The notes under the pieces: model-generated
The model's input: only the letters and a program-made list of their open reading frames with translations
The model's database searches: none
What the model was told of the DNA's origin: nothing
Source of the DNA: Bacteroidaceae bacterium
GTDB lineage: Bacteria > Bacteroidota > Bacteroidia > Bacteroidales > Bacteroidaceae
Length of the DNA: 11,752 bases
Direction: 5' to 3'
Assembly (NCBI GenBank): GCA_017472905.1
Contig: JAFUNW010000265.1
Coordinates: 1 to 11,752 of the forward strand
Translations under genes and position numbers: made by a program
Shown: piece after piece, positions 6,535 through 11,752 of the stretch
How positions within the stretch are numbered: the first letter of the stretch is position 1
Layout: the number at the start of each line of letters is the position of its first letter

Positions 6535-7644
6535 TCACCCTTTTCGCTTGCTTAAATAACACCATATGGGATAATGGTCGGATGCATCGATGGAGTTATC
6601 TACGGTGCAATTATAAGATTGGAAATTATCGCTGGCTAAAATATGGTCGATGCGAAAATAGAATCCGTTTTGGTGGTAAGAGATTCCCATTCCCATCCCG
6701 GATTCAGTAAAAGTGTCTTTTAATCTTTCGCTTAACACTCGATGGGTATAAGATATCGGAGAGTCGTTAAAGTCTCCGCAAACTATGATATATTCATGAG
6801 GGCTTTCCGCTATGATTTTAGCTACTGTATCGGTTTGTGCACTGCGAATGGCTCCGGCCGAAGCAATTTTGTTTATCAATTGTTTGCTGCCGCTTTTTAC
6901 CTTTTCTTTCTCCGGATCAATAATCATGTCCTTATAGATTGCTTTGTCGTCCAAAGTCAGCCGATTGGATTCTAAGTGATTATTAATGACCAGCAATGTA
7001 TCTTCATCTACTTTGATTTCATACATGACACTGCCGTTTCCTTGACTTTCGTATTCGATTTCGCGAACCGATAGAATGGGGTAACGGGAATAGCAATCCC
7101 AGGCATTGTTTCGTCTTTTGATGTGTGATTTGTATGGATAAGCAGACAACGCACGATCTACGGTTTCAATATCCAGATATTTCTTATGTTTTTGGCCATA
7201 AAGTCCGGCTTCTTGTAAGCAAATGATGTCTGCATCACATTTTTCCAGGTATTCGACTATCGGATTCGGGCTTTCTTCAGTATGTTTCACATCGTGATGA
7301 TACGCCATGACATTGTAGGACAAAAATTTAATAGACTCTTCCGGAATTTCTTTCAGGTCTGTGCGTAAATTAATAGGTATATAAGTTCGTATTTGGGAGG
7401 CACATGCAAGCATTCCTATAAAGGAGAGCAAAGCGTATCGTTTATAAATGATTAACCAAAAAAACAGGAACAGCAGATTGAGAAGAAGGAAGATCGGGAA
7501 TGCCAAACCAGCGCATGCCCATATCGGATGGGTAGCCGGATTGATATAAGGACTATAGGCGCAAAACAGCAAACCTCCTGTCAATAGCATATTCACAGCA
7601 AGCAAAATCCATCCGAGCAAACGACCTATATACCTGAATCCCAT
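6535..7644 (-). CDS. Membrane-anchored endonuclease/exonuclease/phosphatase-family protein
   Basis: The protein has 369 residues. Residues 1-85 hold three hydrophobic segments (about 8-29, 40-65, 69-83) that anchor it in the inner membrane, a layout found in Bacteroidota members of this family. Residues about 104-366 form the EEP hydrolase fold, with all hallmark metal and catalytic positions: Asn111 (SYNVMAY), Glu145 (LQEA), His223 (NHLES), Asp291 and Asn293 (GDFND), Asp333 (RIDHILAS), and Asp356-His357 (SDHYPI). The family cleaves phosphodiester or phosphate bonds in nucleic acids, phosphoinositides or sphingomyelin; the substrate cannot be told from sequence. It lies 12 bp after a rhomboid protease gene, with a GGAG ribosome-binding sequence in the gap, and is the last gene of that operon. 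Confidence 0.88.
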   Translation of the reverse strand: MGFRYIGRLLGWILLAVNMLLTGGLLFCAYSPYINPATHPIWACAGLAFPIFLLLNLLFLFFWLIIYKRYALLSFIGMLACASQIRTYIPINLRTDLKEIPEESIKFLSYNVMAYHHDVKHTEESPNPIVEYLEKCDADIICLQEAGLYGQKHKKYLDIETVDRALSAYPYKSHIKRRNNAWDCYSRYPILSVREIEYESQGNGSVMYEIKVDEDTLLVINNHLESNRLTLDDKAIYKDMIIDPEKEKVKSGSKQLINKIASAGAIRSAQTDTVAKIIAESPHEYIIVCGDFNDSPISYTHRVLSERLKDTFTESGMGMGISYHQNGFYFRIDHILASDNFQSYNCTVDNSIDASDHYPIWCYLSKRKG

Positions 7645-7656
7645 ATCACTTAACTC

Positions 7657-8562
7657 CTATTTTTTACTGGCATCAAACAGTTTTTGTTTTTCTTGTGCGG
7701 TCAGTCCTGCATATCCCGATTGTTTTACTTTGTCAAGAATGCGGTCTATCTCATCGTCTTCCGCTTTTTTACGGGCATTGTACTCATAGTCTTTGCTTCG
7801 TCCTCCAAAGTTGACGGTCATTTTCGGCTTTTGGGTCCGCGAAGAGGAGGGGGATGATGAAAACAGGCGACTTATCGCATCCAACGGAGTGTTAATCCAG
7901 GATGTCGCATCAAATTTGCCGTTTCGGATACCCCATGCAAATAGCCATCCGGCCAACGCACCTCCCAAGTGTGCCCAATGACCTCCTGCATTGTCGGAGG
8001 TGATAAACAGCAAATCCATCGCTATCATAATCAAGGCTACATATTTTAAGCGGACAGCTCCGATGAAAAGGAAATTCATAGGACGTTCGGGGTCGCTCAT
8101 GGCAGCTGCGATGGCTATGGCTAAGACTGAAGCTGAGGCTCCGACCAACATCGATGTGCCGATGTATGATTGGAAATAGGGGAACAGATTGTAAGCTGAC
8201 AGATAGAACAGGCCTCCTATTACTCCTCCTAATAGATAAACTCCACGAAAATGTTTGGAAGAGAAACGGTTGAGAAACAATTCGCCAAACCAGTAAAGCC
8301 AAAGCATGTTAAACAAAATGTGGAGCAGGTCGGCATGCATGAACATGTAGGTAAACAGCGACCAGGGTTGGAGGAGAAAAGTGGATATGCTTGCCGGAAG
8401 TTCTGCGTACCGGAGTATGAAAAATCCACTTTGGTTGAACAGTTGCAATGCTATCGAGAACAATGTGGTTGCCAAAAACACCGCCACATTGATATAAATG
8501 AAGCGTATGCAGATGTTGCCTGCTTGATATTTCCGTTTTAAGTCATTAATAAAATCGTTCAT
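7657..8562 (-). CDS. Rhomboid-family intramembrane serine protease with C-terminal cytoplasmic tail
   Basis: The protein has 301 residues. Rhomboids cut membrane proteins within or near their transmembrane segments using a Ser-His dyad. Visible here are the HxxxxHxxxN motif (His76, His81, Asn85), the active-site GASA with Ser143, and His198 in HWAHLGG. Six or so membrane segments span about 20-212. After residue 215 comes a tail with a Ser-rich linker (SSSPSSS) and a charged helical end (DDEIDRILDKVKQSGYAGL, ending EKQKLFDASKK) that is typical of the small C-terminal domain on Bacteroidota rhomboids (DUF6576 from memory). Its start codon lies inside the end of the upstream rhomboid gene (17-bp overlap), so the two are translationally coupled. 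Substrates are unknown. Confidence 0.93.
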   Translation of the reverse strand: MNDFINDLKRKYQAGNICIRFIYINVAVFLATTLFSIALQLFNQSGFFILRYAELPASISTFLLQPWSLFTYMFMHADLLHILFNMLWLYWFGELFLNRFSSKHFRGVYLLGGVIGGLFYLSAYNLFPYFQSYIGTSMLVGASASVLAIAIAAAMSDPERPMNFLFIGAVRLKYVALIMIAMDLLFITSDNAGGHWAHLGGALAGWLFAWGIRNGKFDATSWINTPLDAISRLFSSSPSSSRTQKPKMTVNFGGRSKDYEYNARKKAEDDEIDRILDKVKQSGYAGLTAQEKQKLFDASKK

Positions 8563-9223
8563 TTCTATATTTCTTTCGCCAATACATTATCATTATAAAA
8601 CCGAACAACATTCCTCCCAAATGGGCAAAGTGTGCGACATTATCGCCTGCTTGGTTGGCCAAACCCAGATAGAACTCAATAGCGGCATAGCCGATGACAA
8701 AGAATTTAGCTTTGATGGGGATAGGGAGTAGGAAGATGAACATTTCCTGATTGGGGAATAACATTCCAAAGGCCAGCAATATTCCGTAAACGGAGCCTGA
8801 AGCACCTACGGTATTAATCATATTAAGGAATTCTCCCATTGAGATAATCGTTCCTCCCAAATCGACATTCTTATATTGAGCTAACTCTGTTGCATATTCT
8901 ATGTACTGAACCAGTTCCTGGCAAAGACCGGCTCCGACTCCACAGACGATATAGTAAAACAAGAAACGTTGCGAACCCCAAACTTGTTCAAGAATACGAC
9001 CGAACATCCATACTGCAAACATATTAAAGAAGAGGTGAGAAAAGTCTGCATGGAGAAACATGTAGGTGAAAAACTGGTAAGGCTGAAAATCCGAAGCCAT
9101 GAAGAAATGAAGTCCCAAGATGGAATTCAAGTCTATCCCATATCCTTTCAATACATAAGCTGCAAAAGAGAACAGGATATTCCAAATTAAAAGGTGCTTG
9201 GTTACGGAGGGTATATTATTCAT
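8546..9223 (-). CDS. Rhomboid-family intramembrane serine protease (first of the pair)
   Basis: The protein has 225 residues from the ATG at 9223. The motifs are complete: His58, His63 and Asn67 in HADFSHLFFN, active-site Ser142 in GASG, and His201 in HFAHLGG. About six membrane segments fill the protein and it ends in a short basic tail, lacking the C-terminal domain of its partner. I placed the start at MNNIPSVTKH, where rhomboid homology begins; an in-frame ATG at 9298 would add 25 residues unlike the family and would swallow the likely promoter. Its last codons overlap the next rhomboid gene by 17 bp. Paired rhomboids upstream of an EEP-fold gene look like a conserved Bacteroidota operon, from memory. 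Confidence 0.93.
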   Translation of the reverse strand: MNNIPSVTKHLLIWNILFSFAAYVLKGYGIDLNSILGLHFFMASDFQPYQFFTYMFLHADFSHLFFNMFAVWMFGRILEQVWGSQRFLFYYIVCGVGAGLCQELVQYIEYATELAQYKNVDLGGTIISMGEFLNMINTVGASGSVYGILLAFGMLFPNQEMFIFLLPIPIKAKFFVIGYAAIEFYLGLANQAGDNVAHFAHLGGMLFGFIMIMYWRKKYRNERFY

Positions 9224-9258
9224 CTTTACAAAAATATATTCGATATCAAATTGAGATG

Positions 9259-9285
9259 CAAAAGTAACAATTAATCCATTACAAA
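9259..9285 (-). promoter_or_regulatory. Probable promoter of the rhomboid operon
   Basis: On the minus strand TACTTTTG (9266-9259) fits the -7 consensus TAnnTTTG. A TTTG lies upstream (9285-9282), but with only a 15-bp spacer instead of the usual 19-21. A second -7-like TATTTTTG (9236-9229) abuts the start codon and would give an almost leaderless transcript. I prefer the first. Confidence 0.45.
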
Positions 9286-9340
9286 GCCTAAAAAGCACGA
9301 TTCTCTTACATTTTTTTCATTTTTTACGGCTTTTATAAAA

Positions 9341-9380
9341 GAAAAGCAGGCCCTTTTTTGAAGATGCCTGCTTCTTTTTG
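9341..9380 (-). terminator. Rho-independent terminator downstream of the SulP gene
   Basis: An 8-bp stem (AAGCAGGC at 9344-9351 with GCCTGCTT at 9366-9373), extended by A-T pairs, begins about 25 bp after the SulP stop codon. The minus-strand tail is CTTTTCTTTTATAAAAG; the plus-strand side is also T-rich. Confidence 0.8.
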
Positions 9381-9397
9381 ATTTTCTCAAATTGTTT

Positions 9398-11077
9398 TTA
9401 TTCCCGGCGTATGAATTGTCGAGCGATATCCAACGCCGCATTGATGTTCGGACAGATGTTTTCTTCTCCGAGTAGAGCGTAGAAATTGCTTTTCTTCAGT
9501 ACCTTATGTACCTTTTCGTTTACTCCCGAAAGAATAATGTGGATATTCTCGCGTTGACTCATCTCACAGAAGTTTGTCAGATTATGAATTCCTGTCGAGT
9601 CGATGAAAGGAACTCGCCGCATGCGGATGATTCTGACTTTGGGTCGATTGCCCATTTGCTGCATAATGTCTTCAAAGCGGTTGGCTATTCCAAAGAAATA
9701 AGGGCCGTTGATTTCATAAACTTCGACTCCTTCGGGAATTAATAGATGTTCTTCGTGGAGCTCTACATCGCTTTCCGTATTGGGGTCTATTTCGTCTGTC
9801 AATACCGAGACTTGCGTTGTCTCAGCCATGCGCCGCATGAATAACAAACAGGCTATGACCAGACCAATCTCTATAGCAATGGTTAAATCGAAGATTACCG
9901 TCAGGAAGAATGTTATCAGCAGTACTGTAACGTCCGATTTGGGGTTCTTCAACAGTTGCTTAAATGTACGCCAGCCGCTCATGTTGTATGAGACAATTAC
10001 CAATACACCGGCCAGGCAAGCCATTGGAATGTATTGTGCCAACGGCATCAGGAATAAGAAAATAAGTAATAGTACGGCTGCATGAATCAATCCGGCTACT
10101 GCTGTACGACCTCCGTTGTTGATATTGGTCATGGTGCGGGCGATGGCTCCGGTTGCAGGAATTCCTCCGAAAATAGGGGAGAGAATGTTTGCAATACCTT
10201 GTCCGACCAATTCTTGGTTGGAATTGTGGCGGTCGCCGGTCACTCCGTCTGCAACGGTTGCAGAAAGCAGCGATTCGATTGCTCCCAATACGGCAATCGT
10301 AATGGCCGGAGAAATCAATTCCTTAATGGTTTCCCATGTCATGGAAGGCATGTTGGCATCCGGAAGCTCTGAATGGATGGTAAAACGGTCGCCGATGGTT
10401 TCTATTGTAGTTACCCCGGCATACATTTTCAACAAATAGGCTACTACTGTCATTACGATAATGGCTATTAACGAACCGGGTATTTTCTTGCTGAATCGGG
10501 GAGTAATGGCGATTAATATTACACTGAGAATCCCGACACCGGTAGACCACCAATCAATGGTGTTGAAATGACGAAAATAGACTCCCCATTTCTCAATGAA
10601 ATCGGCCGGAACGGATTCTATTGTCAGTCCGAAAAGATCTTTAATCTGAGTTGTAAATATGGTCAGTGCAATACCGCTGGTAAATCCCACGACAATGGGA
10701 TAAGGAATGTATTTGATTATTGTTCCTAGGTGGAAAACACCCAATAATACGAGGAAAATACCGGCTAAAATAGTTGCAATCGCAAGCCCCTCCATTCCAT
10801 ACTGTTGGATGATTCCGTAGATGATTACGATAAAAGCTCCTGTTGGACCTCCAATCTGTACTTTACTTCCGCCCAATGCGGATATAGCAAATCCGGCAAC
10901 GATAGCCGTAATGATGCCCTTCTCGGGTGAAACTCCCGAAGCAATACCAAACGCGATAGCCAAGGGCAAAGCTACAATACCAACAATAACGCCGGCCATC
11001 AAATCAGCCATAAACGTCTCTTTCTTATATCCTTTCAATGAGGAAAAGAGAGCCGGCTTGAATACAAAACCTTTCAT
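9398..11077 (-). CDS. SulP-family anion transporter with C-terminal STAS domain
   Basis: The protein has 559 residues. SulP (SLC26) proteins are inner-membrane carriers for anions such as sulfate, bicarbonate or dicarboxylates. The membrane domain (about 22-415) shows family motifs in order: ALPLAIAFGIASG (36-48), QIGGPTGAF (74-82), AIESLLSATVADG (266-278) and GGIPATGAIARTMTN (304-318). Residues about 445-557 form a cytoplasmic STAS domain with the typical VPFIDSTG loop (489-496). Length and layout match bacterial SulP proteins such as DauA and BicA. No neighbour (sulfate assimilation gene, carbonic anhydrase) indicates the substrate, and bicarbonate, sulfate and C4-dicarboxylate all remain open. 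The gene appears monocistronic, between a promoter candidate and a strong terminator. Confidence 0.93.
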   Translation of the reverse strand: MKGFVFKPALFSSLKGYKKETFMADLMAGVIVGIVALPLAIAFGIASGVSPEKGIITAIVAGFAISALGGSKVQIGGPTGAFIVIIYGIIQQYGMEGLAIATILAGIFLVLLGVFHLGTIIKYIPYPIVVGFTSGIALTIFTTQIKDLFGLTIESVPADFIEKWGVYFRHFNTIDWWSTGVGILSVILIAITPRFSKKIPGSLIAIIVMTVVAYLLKMYAGVTTIETIGDRFTIHSELPDANMPSMTWETIKELISPAITIAVLGAIESLLSATVADGVTGDRHNSNQELVGQGIANILSPIFGGIPATGAIARTMTNINNGGRTAVAGLIHAAVLLLIFLFLMPLAQYIPMACLAGVLVIVSYNMSGWRTFKQLLKNPKSDVTVLLITFFLTVIFDLTIAIEIGLVIACLLFMRRMAETTQVSVLTDEIDPNTESDVELHEEHLLIPEGVEVYEINGPYFFGIANRFEDIMQQMGNRPKVRIIRMRRVPFIDSTGIHNLTNFCEMSQRENIHIILSGVNEKVHKVLKKSNFYALLGEENICPNINAALDIARQFIRRE

Positions 11078-11127
11078 TTGAAGTAATTCTTGTTACCTTT
11101 AAAATAGACCTAATCCTAAAACGGCTG

Positions 11128-11158
11128 CAAAATTAGGCCTTTTTAAGAAATCTACCAA
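11128..11158 (-). promoter_or_regulatory. Promoter of the SulP gene
   Basis: On the minus strand TTGG (11158-11155) is followed after 19 bp by TAATTTTG (11135-11128), an exact -7 consensus match. The transcript would start near 11121, giving a leader of about 44 nt. It is the best-spaced promoter in the window. Confidence 0.65.
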
Positions 11159-11193
11159 GAAAAACCAAGAAATATTAAAAGTGAGGCATCTCT

Positions 11194-11215
11194 CTTCGCT
11201 CTACAAAGAGCAAAG
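11194..11215. repeat. Small hairpin next to the large palindrome
   Basis: CTTCGCTCT (11194-11202) pairs with AGAGCAAAG (11207-11215) at 8 of 9 positions around a 4-nt loop. It lies between the SulP promoter and the large palindrome and may be part of the same repeat unit. No clear T-run follows on either strand. Confidence 0.4.
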
Positions 11216-11221
11216 ACGCGG

Positions 11222-11362
11222 GAAAAATAAGGTGGGATTTGCATCTTGAAATCTGCTGCCCAACAGAGTTGCGTTTGCCGTGCAGCAAAAGTTCGTCTGC
11301 TGCACGGCAAAAATTGCTCCGCAAGGCAGCAGATTTTCGAGTGCAAGCCGCACTTTTTTATT
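11222..11362. repeat. Large imperfect palindrome (about 140 bp), possibly a dispersed non-coding repeat
   Basis: This gene-free stretch folds back on itself over most of its length. The inner stem is perfect over 14 bp (TTTGCCGTGCAGCA at 11274-11287 with its complement at 11298-11311, 10-nt loop). A second perfect 12-bp stem pairs 11249-11260 with 11325-11336 (AAATCTGCTGCC). Weaker outer pairing (GTGGGATTTGCA with TGCAAGCCGCAC, and AAATAA with TTTATTT) reaches about 11222 and 11362. Short open frames through it on both strands are repeat-derived and I do not call them genes. It looks like a MITE or REP-type element, though no terminal target duplication is obvious. As RNA it would form a strong hairpin. 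Confidence 0.7.
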
Positions 11363-11387
11363 TGCAGCCAGCTATCCCCCAAAATAT

Positions 11388-11421
11388 AGGTGTGAACCGC
11401 ATTGAGATGCGACTCACACCT
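11388..11421 (-). terminator. Rho-independent terminator of the GRP-type transporter gene
   Basis: An outer stem AGGTGTGA (11388-11395) with TCACACCT (11414-11421) and an inner stem CGCAT/ATGCG (11398-11402 with 11407-11411) form a stacked hairpin about 29 bp past the stop codon. The minus-strand tail is ATATTTT. Confidence 0.8.
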
Positions 11422-11449
11422 TATTTAATAAAGGATCTGATTTGTTTCC

Positions 11450-11752
11450 TTAATTTGCTCCGGAGACGATGATGGCTGCGAGTCCGCAAATGAAGAAGAT
11501 GAACATGCAAGTGAGTAGAGTGTTTACACTGCGGCTTGCCCCTTTGAATTCTTTCCAGACGAAAATTCCCCATAGCGCTGCCACCATTGGTGCGCCTTGT
11601 CCCAATGCGTAGGAAATTGCAGCTCCGGCTTTACCGGCTGCGATGTAGCTGAGGGCAGTACCAAGTCCCCAGATAATTCCTCCTAGGATTCCTACGAGGT
11701 GTGTGCTCAAGCTTCCTTTGAAATATTCGCTATAGCTAACCGGTTTGCCTAC
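11450..11752 (-). CDS. GRP/DMT-type sugar permease (partial, C-terminal part)
   Basis: The frame is open to the right edge, so only the last 100 residues are present. They contain VGILGGIIWGLGTALSYIAAG, then AISYALGQGAPMVAALWGIFVWKEFKGA, then a final membrane helix ending VSGAN. The three hydrophobic segments, the small-residue-rich helices and the WGIFVWKEFKGA loop match the C-terminal end of GRP-family (glucose/ribose porter) members of the drug/metabolite transporter superfamily, sometimes annotated as RhaT-like. The apparent TTG start at 11710 is not a true start, because homologous-looking sequence continues upstream. The sugar substrate cannot be told from this fragment. Confidence 0.8.
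   Translation of the reverse strand, partial: VGKPVSYSEYFKGSLSTHLVGILGGIIWGLGTALSYIAAGKAGAAISYALGQGAPMVAALWGIFVWKEFKGASRSVNTLLTCMFIFFICGLAAIIVSGAN

Noticed and set aside
9224..9298. N-terminal extension of the first rhomboid by 25 residues
   Set aside because: It does not resemble rhomboid N-termini and overlaps the candidate promoter; the ATG at 9223 fits better.
11152..11382. Small minus-strand ORF of 76 residues, and its plus-strand counterpart
   Set aside because: It runs through the large palindrome and the SulP promoter; Cys/Arg-rich content comes from the repeat, with no domain character.

Overview
The window comes from a Bacteroidales chromosome, most likely Bacteroides or Phocaeicola. 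The evidence is a fused SecDF, promoter-like sites matching the Bacteroides -33/-7 pattern (TTTG ... TAnnTTTG), a DUF3575 surface protein followed by a Cys-anchored lipoprotein, and a tyrosine recombinase that opens MATVKIKFRPS. All recognisable protein genes lie on the minus strand, so transcription runs from high to low coordinates. This assignment rests on recalled family knowledge; no database was searched.

Region 1 (1-3300) is the accessory part. A recombinase gene (1712-2920) lies directly upstream of an operon that starts with an OmpA-like/DUF3575 outer-membrane protein (137-1441). That gene overlaps, by ATGA, a lipoprotein (1-140, cut by the window edge) that looks like a FimB/Mfa2-type fimbrial anchor. 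Between recombinase and operon, a perfect 15-bp sequence occurs once in one orientation (1463-1477) and twice in the opposite orientation (1650-1664 and 1670-1684). Inside the bracketed segment is a Bacteroides-type promoter that points right, away from the operon. I read this as a phase-variable invertible promoter controlling a fimbria/surface-protein operon, with its own recombinase next door, shown here in the probable OFF orientation.

Region 2 (3300-11078) is housekeeping. From right to left in transcription order it holds a SulP anion transporter with STAS domain (9398-11077), an operon of two overlapping rhomboid proteases and a membrane-anchored endonuclease/exonuclease/phosphatase-fold protein (9223-6535), and secDF (6357-3361). 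Each unit ends in a credible hairpin terminator, and each has a candidate -7 element upstream.

Region 3 (11078-11752) has a gene-free stretch with a large imperfect palindrome (about 11222-11362), then a terminator, then the 3' end of a GRP/DMT-type sugar transporter cut by the window edge.

The strongest candidate for something interesting is the three-site switch at 1463-1684. Its duplicated right-hand site, nearby 16-bp direct repeats and outward promoter would allow more than a simple ON/OFF flip.
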